Assembly (NCBI RefSeq): GCF_921293095.1
Contig: NC_060257.1
Coordinates: 54,100,968-54,164,967, forward strand
Origin: Ischnura elegans
Lineage: Eukaryota > Arthropoda > Insecta > Odonata > Coenagrionidae
Direction: 5' to 3'
Length of the DNA stretch: 64,000 nt
Shown here: piece by piece, positions 1 through 10,674 of the stretch
How positions within the stretch are numbered: the stretch's first letter is position 1
How the letters are laid out: each line of letters opens with the position of its first letter
Position numbers and translations under genes: made by a program
Notes under the pieces: generated by a model
Database searches by the model: none
Told to the model about the DNA's origin: nothing
Seen by the model: only the letters and a program-made list of their open reading frames with translations

Positions 1-949
1 CACAATATTTTTTGTGGAGAAGAATCATATTTATGAAGAAATCTTTGGGAATCTAAAGCCTCTGCAACCCACCAGAACGGATGTAATTGATCTAGATTGA
101 TTGTAATTGATTAATAATGATGGAAAATCTAATTATTATCTGCTTTGTAAAGTGCTTTCATGGCTTCATAGCTTTGCAAGGAGCCTTTCAAACATAATAA
201 AGCTTGAATTACATAAAATACATACTGCCATGTTCGTACATCTGTTTCACCTCTTTTTCCAATGCATACATTTTATCTAAAATATATTCTTCTTAAATTG
301 GAATGGGTTGGCAGAGTAGTATTTAATTCTCCATAGTCCTTTAGAAAGCCTCTAACAAAAAGTCCTTCGAAAAAGAAACAGAAAGCAGTTGGACGGCAAC
401 ATTATTTGAAATAATTCTAATTCTATGGGAAAGAAATCGGAAAGCAATCGGATGGCAAAATAGTCACATTTACTCCTCAAAATACATAATTCTAGGTCCA
501 ATGGAAAGGGATCAGAAAGCAATTGAGTAGCTAGTAGCCACAATGCAAGCCAACTGGGAAGCATCAGAAGCCAATTGATAAGCAAAGTTGCTTTCCCTAT
601 CCTGTCCTTTATTTATATGTGAAAAGAAACGTCCTTCATTCATTTAACCTAAATTATAAACAATAGGATAGTTTACTTTATCAACAAAAATGAAAGGCAT
701 TGATTGCGATTCGTAACCCTGAAAAAGGCCAGATTGGCGCCCATGCGATGCCACTCCACCTGACGTCACACGGGCCCCAGATGCTATACGAGTAGTCAGG
801 AGATTCACATCATCTTTGATTACCAATGCATGCATGAGGCACAGAACTCAGAGAAACATCTCTGCATAATCACTTATTAAAATTGCCTATGGTTGGAAGG
901 TTTCCTTTGTTTGATAGAGCATTAATAATCCTTATTTAAGCCAAGTGCT

Positions 950-1005
950 ACCAGCTAGCAGGGATTTCTGGTACCAGCTAGCAGGGATTTCTGCTACCTG
1001 CTAGC
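950..1005. repeat. Short tandem duplication in the left arm
   Basis: Two adjacent ~23-bp copies of a unit containing ACCAGCTAGCAGGGATTTCT; the right arm at 26,180-26,225 has only one equivalent. Confidence 0.7.
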
Positions 1006-1271
1006 ATCCTGCGTCGTATCAGCACTCAAAGCCTCGCTCCAAGGTCACCTAACTTGCGGCAGCAGGAACCAGAACGACATCACACGGAGTATCCCCAGCA
1101 TTCATGCTTAGCCGTCGCATTTTTGGGTGCTTGAAAATTTTCACTCTTCATTTAATCGTGAAAAATAGATATCGTCATTTAAAAATCAAATAGAATACAT
1201 TACATACTCCAGGAGTAATAATCCTTCGATTTAGGCAATTAAAAATATAGGAAACCGCCCTATTTGTATTA

Positions 1272-1277
1272 TTTATT
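1272..1277 (-). terminator. Polyadenylation signal of the left protease
   Basis: AATAAA on the minus strand, about 90 nt beyond the TGA stop; the same signal sits at the matching place in the right arm. Confidence 0.75.
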
Positions 1278-1364
1278 GAAAACAAAAGTTTTCAGAACAT
1301 GCAAATTTACAAAATATAGCTAATGGTCATACATGTATATAGGCAAATCAGCCAATACTCTCCA

Positions 1365-4300
1365 TCACTTCATCAAGCCAGTTTCCTTGGCTATGAATGC
1401 CTTCATTGACGATACTTTGGCGTAAACTCCTGGGTATCCTCTTCCTCCGCAACCTAGCCCCCAGGATACAATGCCGTACAGCTTATCATCGGTGACCACA
1501 GGTCCACCACTATCACGCTGTGAGGGAATTGAGAGAATGATTTATCCATTCACCAAAAATCATTTTAAATCTCTATAAAATATCTCCAAGTATGGAATAC
1601 CCTCATGACTATTGCTAGCTAATACATGTGGACCAGACCAATCTAGGTAATTAGATTATTGTGGTAAGGATAATAGTGACCATGAAAAAATTTGAATTAT
1701 AATCTCAAATGTAATGATTATGTATCTGAATATCCCCCGCCATTATGCTTATATTATTACGTTGTTTTTTTTGTCCTTGTTTTGATGCATGTATTCCCTT
1801 CTGGTGAGTGTGTGCATTCATGATAATGGTGGAATAAAGCTTCTTGAGAGTAAGTGTCCGCTGGGTACAATAATTCTAAATACGTACAGCAAAACATGCT
1901 TATAAGGATCACGCATGTAAAGAAATCTCGCCTATACTGAGGGTAGTTACTGGTCTCTTGGACTTTGCTACGATAGCCTATGTTAATTTCCCTGCATGTT
2001 TTGAGTTCGGATGACAAAAAATCCCTGCTATTACGAACTATTCTTTGGTCCCTCGAGGAATTATTTCCTCTTTTAAAAAGACATTAAGGCCACCATTGAT
2101 ACTTAACCGTTCCTTACCTTATCACCGGTTGTTATCACATGTGGCTATCACCTCATAGTTCTACTGTAAATCTTAAAATTCTTCCCTTTACTGCTGTTTA
2201 ATGGAAAAGGTGGGACAATAGTTAATCATTACGAATCTATTGCTACAATAAAAGACGATTTATGGAATGTTAGCCGGCAATACTGTGATGCGTACGGCAA
2301 AATCCTTCATTATGCATTTAACAAAATCTCGTTTATTACAAAATGGAATAATGATCCCCTGAAATTCGATATAAGTAAGATTTATTGTATTTAGCCAATT
2401 TCTTAGTGCCTACATGTTTATGTACTTCCAAAAGCTTCAATGTTGACATTTAATACAATAGGGAAATTGCATACTTTTTATAAACAGTATGCTGATATAC
2501 TACAGTAAACACTTAGTACCGCAATATACTTTTTCCCGCTTAAAATTCAGTTTATACACTAGAAAATGACTCCCAAAAGTCTCCCGAGTTACGCGGGCTA
2601 AAAAATACCGCCCCCACTATCTTTGGCCGTGACGTCATAGTTCAGTAGGAGTCCAAGATCCAAGCCCAGTAACTGCAGGTTTGGAAGAGAAACGTTGCGT
2701 TTAAAGGAGAGCATGGGTGAAATAAGGAAAAATTACAAGTGGTGCATTGTTCCTTATCATTACGAATCTATTGCTACAATAAAGACGTGTTATGGAATGT
2801 TAGCCGGCAATACTGTGCTGCGTACGGAAAAATCCTTCACTATGCATTTAACAAAATCCCGTTTATAACAAAATGGAATGATGGTCCCCTGAAATTCGAT
2901 ATAAGTAATATTTATTGTATTTAGTAAATATCTTAGCGCCTATCTTCACGATGAGCTAGACTTGTCATTTCAGCACAGGGTGTTAATGACATCTAATGTT
3001 GTACATTGGATGATGAAGAATTTCATTTTATTTGTAATATCAATTCCTTCACTGCAAAAATGCTCAATGATCGCCCACTGAAACAAATCGGCTCATCTAG
3101 GAGCCCAACAATACGAATGCTCTCAGCTGGCAGTAGCCGGAGCATAAACGCTCACCTCCAATTCTCTGCCACGGTATTATTATTGGGCTCCTAGATGAGC
3201 GGATTTGATTTGGTAGGCGATTGCTGACCCTTTGTGCCGTGAAGGTATCGATATGTTGTAAAGGCTTTAGCCAGTGAAATAAATATATCATTTATTACTA
3301 TAGAAGATATAAAGTATGTAAATTCAATTTACCTGACAAGCATCCTTGCCTCCTTCTTTCACTCCAGCACAGAACATTTGATCTGTAATCCCGTTGGACG
3401 TTTTGTAAGCCAGAACACACTCATTCTGGTCATATACAGGGACTGTAACCTTCTGAAGGAATTTAGCGTTAGGGCCTTCTTCCTGAGGAAATGGAATTGT
3501 TCATCATTATTTTAAGAGAGCATGTATAAACCAACATTGAAGAATTATTAAAAACTGAAGTTATCATCTTCAACATTGTAATGGTACCAAACCTCATCAA
3601 AATTTACCTTCATCTAAAGTTTTAAAATCTTGACTATGTTAAAATATTTGTTTGCTAAAAGTTTGCTAAAAATACATATTGAAATTTGGCATTCATGGGT
3701 TCAAATTGCGAACAACCATTGAAAATACTAATGCTTGAAAAATATATTGTAATTTTTTAATCAAACTTTAAACTAATGATGAAAACTTATTTAATTTCTC
3801 TATGGTGGTGTGCCATGGAACAGAAATAGTTATTATAAGTAGGGGTACCTACAGAGGATAGGAATTCAGAAGTACATATAAGCATGCATAGGCGGATCCA
3901 GGGGGGGGTGGGCATGGGGGCACGTGCCCCCCCCCCCCAGATCCTCAAAAATATGCAAGATTTTTAATACGGTCCCATTATCATTGCGTTCGTTTTGTAT
4001 TACGAGGTATTCTCGTGCCCCACCAAGGACAAAATCCTGGATACGGCCTTCCTTGTGCCCCTCCCACAAAAAAATCCTGGATCCGCCCCTGTAAGCATGG
4101 GTTTCTCAGGGCACTGTGCACTGAAACTTAGAAATATTCAGATTCAGGGGTGGTCTGGGGTGAGTGGGGAGTGGAGAATTTTTGATGCTATCCTGACTCA
4201 TAAATACTAAATAAAAGTCAATAAAAAATCGCAATTTTGTAAGAAAAAAATTTGATTAAATTGAGAACTTAACAGCTTATAAGGTTTAACAATGAATTAT

Positions 4301-7300
4301 GTTTCTACTATCTATTTAGTGACTTTGTTCCCTGAAAATGCACTGAAATCTAAGAAAAACTCAAAAATAATCTATTGGAATAACTATTTCAAAATAGCAT
4401 CACGATTACCTTTAATCTTCTCAGAGGCGTAGCCAGGAATTTCGTTCAGGTAAGGGGGAAAATTTTTGGAAAATAGTGCATTAAGTTATGAGTTTTAAAC
4501 TAATTTTAACATTTTTCACTATCCAAAAAAACTTTATTTGTTAAAGAAATATTTTGTAAATTAATGATTTTTCAATATTTTGTTTTTTTTATGAGAGAAA
4601 ATAATTGTGTTTGTGTATTTTGGAGGTGGGTCCGGACCCCCCAGAACCCGCCTTCGCTGCGCCATTGATTCTTCAGACACCTTTATTTCATTTATTTTTT
4701 ATATGATATTTTTACACTGAGTATGTTATAAATAAACCAACCGATAAAAATTTTGAATTTTATTATAGCAAAAAGAAATCCTTCAGTTCAAGTAATCTGA
4801 GTGTTTTTTTATTAAACTTTTTTATATATGCTTCATGAAAGATGGGAGTGTTGAGGGGGCCCTAAGTGATCACCCTCCAACCAACCTGAATAGACTGCAC
4901 TTGTTCACATACCGATAAGTAACCCCATCCACTTATCACCACCATTGTCCCAGCATCCAGCTCCTCTCCTTCTGCAGGCAATGCAATAGGAGACACTGTA
5001 CAACTGAAGACAAAAGGTGTTGAGACCTGTAATATGATATTAAATGAGATTTATTAATGCCTCTGAGGCTGTACCCCTTGAGAAAAAAAAACAAAAATTT
5101 TGTGTTAATATAATGAAAAAATTATTCATAAATTTATAAAATATTCAAAATTACAACAACATAAATTAACTCATGATGAAAGAACACAAATGGTAATTTC
5201 CACACTTTTTAACTCCAAAACTCAACAACGTACCATGGATTCATCACATAGTGTCATTTCAAAGTGAAAATGACACTACAAGTTGAAACCATGGTCGGTT
5301 GTTGAGTGTTGAATTAAAAAATGTGGAAAATTATCAATTGTGATCTTCACCATGGATATATTGAACTTCCACCAAATCAACTCAGAAACGCTTTTGTACG
5401 AATATAAACTAATACCCTAATACAATAAAATATACATTAATAAAATACAATTAAATATAAATTATTGCAATATCCAAAATATTCACGACAAAATTATTAA
5501 AATTTCGAAAATCTTTATACTTAAAGATTAAAGTTTTAAAAAATATTCAGGAAATTATTTTAAAAAATTCGTCAGCATATGTTTTAAAGTAAAAAATAGC
5601 AGTTTGTACTAAGAGGGGCAGATCCAGGATTTTCTTCTGGGGGGGCACAAGTATACCTTGTAATACAAAATGAACGCAATGATAATGGGACCGTATTAAA
5701 AATCTCGCATATTTTTAAAGGGTCAGGAAGGGGGGTACGAGCCCCCCCTAGATTCGTCTATGTGTACTAAAACACTATTATTAAATATGGAAATACAACT
5801 AACAAAAAGCAAAATAAACAAAAAATTAGTGGTCTTATAGTAACATATTTTAATAAATATATTTAACCCATATAGCTATAGAGAAACAAAAAATTACCTT
5901 GAGTACAGCCATATCCCAGTCTATGGTGGCTGGATCAAAATTGGGGTGTACACTGAATTTACTTACATCATAAATGTCCCCCTCGTCAACGTCAAGAGAA
6001 CCAGCCATGAGCTGCAGGCTATAGTGACCCACACTGAAAGGTAATTATTGCCCACAATTGCATGAAGGATTCCATTCAGGCACTATAGTTATCCTGTACC
6101 TTTTATGTTCAAAGAAAAAAATGCCAGTTAGGAAGAACGTGGGTGGTTCACTATTATTTTAATCTATGGTAATGAAGAGTGAAAAATTAAGGGAAAAGTA
6201 ATAGTCCATTTTATGATCCACCAGATGGAAGGATCCATTGGATTTAAGAAGCCGAGATACCAACAAAGGAAGCAGAAAGATATAAATCATCAGTAGAATA
6301 GTGCAGGCAAAGAGGGCTTTCTACAAAAAGAAGAATCTCCTTACACCTGACAGTAAAAGCGTAGAAGTAAGGAAATAATTCATCACATCCTGTATATAGC
6401 AGGTGCGGAGCTAGGAATTAAGGCTAGGGGGGGATTTAGGAGAAGCAAATACTGGGGGATATGCAATAAGGGAGGTGCGGGTGCCCTCCCCCAGAAATTA
6501 TTAAGATAAATAGCTCAAAATTTTGAGTTTAACGGCTTTCTGAGGAATATTTTATTCTTACACCATTGTATAAGTTAAATTTATCCAATTCAGTAAAATG
6601 TATTAAATTTAAAAATTTCACTGAGTTCTGGGGAGGGGGGTTTATCCCCAAAAAATACCCATCACTGCGCCACTGATACATAAAGCATGTTTCTCTAAAG
6701 GAGCAAGGATTGAATATGCTATTGGCTACTAGCTCTCTCCTGTCCAGCCGCCAATAGTCAGGAAAAAAGGTAAAGAAGGCAGGCACAGCAAGTTCTCAAT
6801 ATACGAACTAGACGCAATCCGAGATCTTGTTCGTGCGTTGAAAAACCTAGGCAATTGCTCGGAAAGTGTAGTTATCCTGCAACATGCAACACTGCATAAC
6901 AATTGTGATGGTGACGAACTGATCTTTCTGCGCTTGGCTGGAGCCGAAAAAATTTCGCTGCGTAAATAACGAAGATTGGGCAAAACGCTCAACAGTTCTC
7001 GACTTCACAACGGTTTAGACGGCATTCATTAATTAGGTGAGTCTTTTGGGGAGGGTGTTCAGCCGATTCTCACTCCATCTCACATTGGGGAGAGGGGGCA
7101 AGTGTCACGTAATTTTTTTCCGCAAGAATCAGTGTAAAATGTGATTATAGACTATGATCTTAGTTATCTTAAATACTAGCCTTAACTTATCTTACATAAA
7201 AATGGCAAATGGAATTGTTTTTTTATTAAGGGGGGGCAGCTGACCCCTCCTGACCCCCGCTGGGAACGCCCATGGTCACTGCTGCGAATTCTTCCGTTCC

Positions 7301-9777
7301 AGCAAAGCAACACAGTATTTTTTTGCGCCTATGACGTGATACCTACGTCACGGCCATTGGATAGGAGTTTCTGTCTCTCGTTGATACTCACTAGAGAAGG
7401 CAGTGTGCGGCAGTCACGGCCCAGTCTTCGCTCAAGATGGATGCACCACAGATGTGATATCCGCCTATTCTCAAGGAGAGCTGAAAGATGGAACAGGAGA
7501 AATTGGACACGAGGTCAAATACATGGAGAAAATATGGTTTAAACATGCAGATTTAAATAAATTAAATAAAAAAAACGGCAGGGCTTCCGCAGTGACGCAG
7601 CCAGGAATATTCTTCGGGGCGGGAATCTTAAACCAGGGTTGAACCAGGGGAGTTCGTGGGAAAACTTTTGAATATCAGGGAACTTAGTAGAGTGTTTTAA
7701 ACTAATTTAAACACTTTTTACAATCGGAAAAAAACTCCATTTTATAAAATATTTTGTTAATATATAATAAGTTCTCAAGAAGTTATTGTGTTTTTATATT
7801 TCCGGAGGAGGGGGGGACAGGGTCGGAACCTCCCTCAATGTACCAATGGCTCTGTGGATGGTTTCCACTTTTGGCCATAAAACCAAAACTAGGTCATATA
7901 ACCAAAACTCAAAACCTTCCGAAATTGCACGACAATGCCGGTCATAAAAATATTCTAAACCGATCATAGCTATTAGTAGAATTGAGTGTAGAGCTGCGTA
8001 AAACCAATCTTAGGATCGTTGACCAGTGATGATAATGATGATCTTAGTCGTGGGCGTACCCAGCGAGGGGCAGGAGGGGGCAGCTGCCCTCCCCAGAAAC
8101 AAAAATTGCATATGTTTTTAAGGAAAATAATGTTTTTTCAACCAAATCATTTTAAAAACTAATATGGAGCTGTTACAGTTTTCTTAAAATGTCGATTTCA
8201 TTCACCTTTTCCATGCTTAAATCTTGCCTATAACTTGACCAACCATGGTTTGCCACCCCCCCCCAAGTTTTGATCCTAGGTGTTCCCTTGATCTCATTCC
8301 TTACCTGGTAAGGGAACTCTCCGGGGGCTGCATCCTCCCCACCAACGATTCTCCTGTCAAGTGGCGGTCGCCCATTGAGCACTCGGAAGCCTTGGTAAAG
8401 AATAAGACGAATGATGTTGATAAAAGAGTGAGATGAATAAGTGGGGTTACTAGGAATATGCCTTGGGGGGGATGGGATGTCCTGAGTTGGCGACCCCCTC
8501 CCCGACGGGCAAAATCTGGCAAACGTTTTGAAAAATGACATGCCTGGAAATACAATTAACATCACTTTGGCTTTTAAAGATTGAACTTAAAGCAGATGCA
8601 GTTTTTAGGTGTCAAAATTAGACAATAGCTTTAAATATTATTTGTTATTTATCTGAGGCTTTTCGGGGGGGATCTATTCCCTCACCCCCCCATAGTTACG
8701 CCACTGAGACGAATAATGTTGACAAGCAGGGCCAGCCTGCCTGTTCCACAGCCAGGTTGACTCTGCTGCGGTACCCGTCGCAGCCTTGTCACCTATCGTT
8801 GTTGCACTGTTGACTGCCATAGTGTTGCACCCAGTGGCGTAGCCAGGGGGGATACGCGGGGTCCGGACACCCCCCCGAAATATAAAAGCACAGTTAGATT
8901 CCTTCATAGAAGAAATCAAAATGTAGAAAAATCATGAATTTACCAAATATTTCTTTAACAAATTATTTTTTCGATTATGAAAAGTGTTAAAATTAGTTTA
9001 TACTGTGTACACCGTAAGTTGGCGCACGGGTCCGCGAAATACCAGAGCCGCGAGCAAAGGAGGGTAGGAAAGGACCGACAAATTAACTGTACAGGAACGA
9101 CACAGGTAGCTGGCAGGTCCGTTCGCCCGTCCCTTTCCTCCCCCCGACGAAGTCAACTAGCACCTCTAATAGAATTATTAACATCTTTTACTTTCTCATA
9201 AAATCTCAATCTAAATAGCATATTTTTAAAGTACTAAAAAAGCTGAGACGAATGATATAAAACACGAAGTGCTCCTATCATAAATAACGAAATGGTCGAA
9301 AGTTATTTTTTAGCCGTTGTACTGTATGTTTTGTTTATACTTTCGACCATTTCGTTATTAATGGTCAAGCACTTCGTGTTTTATATATAATTCTTCTTCG
9401 TGTTTCAAATTTTATAAAAGAAAAATACCAAAAAAGTGTATTTGAAGTCGAAAATACAAGATGCATCCGAGTCGTGTATATGAAATATCAGGTAAAAATT
9501 ATAAATGTATTTCAAAAACGCATTTTAAAATACTTATAATTTGAGTACTGCCCAGCCCTGCAAAAATCGCAAGCAGACATTTTTCTTGCCGGAAATGGGT
9601 TACGAGAGAAATCCGTCGCTCAAATACACAAAAATTACACAAAACACGACCGGTAAAGTGTGAGTTATGGGTGCTCTCAATGTCTGCACATCTATCTACA
9701 AGTAAATGTTTTTTTAGGTACTCACTCGAAGCGCTGGCTATAACAGCCAATACGATGACCGCTGTAGTCGCATTCAT
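1365..9777 (-). CDS. Trypsin-like serine protease, left-arm copy (7 coding exons), Arg at position 193
   Basis: Secreted S1-family (chymotrypsin fold) protease homologue. Minus-strand coding exons: 9777-9726, 8390-8305, 7480-7392, 6033-5898, 5026-4913, 3482-3333, 1517-1365. Every junction has GT/AG, and phases match, giving 780 nt (259 aa) without internal stops. Seen: signal peptide [17 protein letters not shown], activation site [22 protein letters not shown] (His57), DWDMAVL (Asp102), three usual disulfide pairs (42-58, 168-182, 191-220), and KDACQRDSGGP. Asp189 predicts trypsin-like S1 preference and Ser195 is present, but oxyanion-hole Gly193 is Arg (codon CGT where the right copy has GGT). 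The upstream in-frame ATG used by the right copy is GTG here, so the start is the second Met. It is divergent from its twin at 15,746. It may be a weakened or inactive protease; expression is unknown. Confidence 0.88.
2227..2394. repeat. Direct repeat copy 1 in intron 6 of the left protease
   Basis: About 168 bp beginning CATTACGAATCTATTGCTAC and ending at TTTATTGTATTTAG; repeated at 2,758 with roughly 90% identity by eye. I could not find it in the right arm. Confidence 0.75.
2758..2924. repeat. Direct repeat copy 2 in intron 6 of the left protease
   Basis: Partner of 2,227-2,394, same orientation, 531 bp apart. The intron of the left copy is about 1 kb longer than its right-arm counterpart because of this region. 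Confidence 0.75.
3037..3254. mobile_element. Hairpin MITE (left arm)
   Basis: Inverted terminal sequences begin ATATCAATTCCTTCACTGC and end with the reverse complement; an internal inverted pair contains GGCTCCTAGATGAGC. Also present at 25,009-25,226, so it predates the inverted duplication. No coding capacity. Confidence 0.7.
3887..4091. mobile_element. hAT-like MITE, left arm only
   Basis: 205-bp element with 16-bp near-identical inverted ends (CATAGGCGGATCCAGG / CAGGGGCGGATCCAGG), flanked by an 8-bp target duplication TAAGCATG (3,879-3,886 and 4,092-4,099). The right arm has an uninterrupted site near 24,395, so the insertion is younger than the inverted duplication. An 8-bp duplication with CA-GG ends is the signature of the hAT superfamily; no transposase is present. 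Confidence 0.85.
4421..4668. mobile_element. MITE with GGCGTAGCCAGG end (left arm)
   Basis: About 245 bp, ends CAGAGGCGTAGCCAGG and, inverted, CAATGGCGCAGCG; G/C runs just inside both ends. The right-arm counterpart lies at about 23,825-24,080. Confidence 0.55.
5195..5332. mobile_element. Hairpin MITE, ~138 bp (left arm)
   Basis: Two ~50-bp arms in inverted orientation (AATTTCCACACTTTTTAA ... near-complement ... TGTGGAAAATT) around a TGTCATTT/AAATGACA-type core. Its right-arm copy is at 23,162-23,299. Confidence 0.7.
5613..5762. mobile_element. hAT-like MITE, ancestral copy (left arm)
   Basis: 150 bp, ends GAGGGGCAGATCCAGG and inverted CATAGACGAATCTAGG, flanked by 8-bp TGTACTAA duplications (5,605-5,612 and 5,763-5,770). 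The same insertion with the same duplication is in the right arm at 20,250-22,880, so it predates the inverted duplication. Confidence 0.85.
6401..6678. mobile_element. MITE with GC-rich ends (left arm)
   Basis: About 280 bp with G- and C-runs near both ends and an AT-rich centre (…AGAAAGCCGTTAAACTCA… on the complement). Related copies lie at 19,349-19,612, 14,752-15,060 and 35,268-35,571. Borders are approximate. Confidence 0.5.
8051..8290. mobile_element. MITE with TGGGCGTACCCAG end (left arm)
   Basis: One end TGGGCGTACCCAG, other end a GATCCTAGGTGTTCCC variant of its complement, G/C runs inside both ends. It abuts exon 2 of the left protease; the right-arm equivalent is 17,307-17,548. Confidence 0.5.
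8700..9000. mobile_element. GC-ended MITE pair (left arm)
   Basis: Ends of the CAGTGGCGTAGCCAGG / TCAGTGGCGTAACTATGG type occur at 8,829 and 8,705 in opposite orientation with an AT-rich body to about 9,000. Right-arm equivalents lie at about 16,600-16,915. Individual borders are not resolved. Confidence 0.45.
9258..9382. mobile_element. Foldback MITE, ~125 bp (left arm)
   Basis: Near-perfect ~47-bp inverted arms containing ACGAAATGGTCGAAAGT, opening with AAACACGAAGTGCTCC, around a ~35-bp loop. Shared with the right arm at 16,205-16,337. Confidence 0.75.
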
Positions 9778-9839
9778 CCTCACAGTTGCTAAGCGATGGC
9801 AGGGCGCGTTCCGTTATGTCACTGGCAGTACTGCTACCC
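9726..9839 (-). other. 5' exon of the left protease (5'UTR plus signal peptide)
   Basis: A splice acceptor (TTTTTTCATAG) precedes 9839 on the minus strand and a GTGAGT donor follows 9726, so the 5'UTR is itself interrupted by an upstream intron. The 114-nt exon is the same length as in the right arm (15,690-15,803). The upstream promoter exon for this copy was not found. Confidence 0.75.
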
Positions 9840-10074
9840 CTATGAAAAAATTGTATTAAACCGTATAAAAATTCTATACAACTTATAAAGGTTGTATTCA
9901 ACTTGTATACAAAGTATACAAATTGTATGAACTGTATTATGTCACATGCTGTATACAGCATATACAATTTGTATACAATGTATACGATTAGTGTATGGTC
10001 GCGTCGCTGAAGGACAAATTTCCGATTTTAATTATGCCTAATTTCCGAGTTTCACGGGAATTATTTATATAAAT

Positions 10075-10424
10075 TGACCTCTAGAACGAGCATAATAATT
10101 TCGGATCACTCCGAAAGTACCGGAAGAATAAAAGATAACACCCACGTCAATCTTAGCGATGATACGACGTTTTTTCTTAAAAGACCGTAAATACTGCAAT
10201 GGGAGATATATAAAAGTGTTCAAACAACTAAACTTCCTGTTGAAAATAAGATTGTTTTTTTTTAAAAAGATCTATTGCGTCAATCAATAACTTGTATTGG
10301 AGTACGATTTCACCGTTTACTAAATAGAAGAAAATGTTTTTATAGTATTGAGAATCGGATATCTCTTATTCTTCCGGTCACTTTCGGAGTGATCCGAAAT
10401 TATTATGCTCGTTCTAGAGGTCAT
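10075..10424. mobile_element. Foldback MITE in the spacer
   Basis: Inverted terminal repeats of about 57 bp (10,075-10,131 and 10,367-10,424) that differ by one base insertion, beginning TGACCTCTAGAACGAGCATA. The ~235-bp centre has no coding capacity I recognise. Confidence 0.8.
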
Positions 10425-10569
10425 TTAAAAAATATTTATTGGCGCAAATCATCATGGGACACGTGACACATGGGTGATGCCTGGGTGAGACATGGGTGTT
10501 ACTAACATCCGTGAGGGATGATGTCTTCCGATTTCCCCTCTTTGGTGGGTCCACGGTAGCTCACAATGC

Positions 10570-10634
10570 TATATAAGCAGAGGCCCACAGCATTTCCAAG
10601 TCACTTTCACCAGGACAGCGGAATCGAGAAGACC
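10570..10634 (+). promoter_or_regulatory. TATA-Inr-DPE core promoter
   Basis: TATATAAG at 10,570-10,577; initiator-like TCACTT with its A at 10,603 (33 bases downstream of the TATA start); AGACC at 10,630-10,634, exactly +28 to +32 and fitting the arthropod DPE consensus RGWYV. The nearest plus-strand gene is the right-arm protease, whose signal-peptide exon begins with a splice acceptor at 15,690. Linking the two across a 5 kb intron is inference. Confidence 0.65.
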
Positions 10635-10674
10635 AGACGCATCTGATCCAGAATCATCCCATACGATATATTCG
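10603..10674 (+). other. Putative non-coding first exon with GTAAGT donor
   Basis: Starts at the predicted initiator and ends ATATATTCG before a consensus GTAAGT donor at 10,675. Contains no ATG-initiated frame of note, as expected for a 5'UTR exon. Confidence 0.55.

Larger units (their letters stand above)
1..9990. repeat. Left arm of a giant imperfect inverted duplication
   Basis: The first bases of the window are the reverse complement of the bases ending near 27,721, and the relationship continues inward through every exon of a protease gene and through several MITEs until about 9,990. The arm is open at the window edge, so the true outer end is not seen. Over the outermost ~85 bases the two arms differ at only a few positions; elsewhere indels are common. 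Arm-specific changes include a hAT-like MITE at 3,887, extra intron sequence around 1,580-2,940, and loss (or right-arm gain) of about 350 bp matching 27,290-27,640. Confidence 0.93.

Noticed and set aside
644..835. Open frame present in both arms (also 26,307-26,450) as a possible exon
   Set aside because: Differences between arms shift or end the frame and no splice signals or family features fit; treated as non-coding flank.
7336..7642. Plus-strand open frames over the left protease exon 3
   Set aside because: They are the antisense of the His57 exon, whose minus-strand reading has correct splice sites and motif.
9258..9382. Possible microRNA precursor (long hairpin)
   Set aside because: It is mirrored in the other arm with a changed loop and looks like a foldback MITE; no expression evidence.
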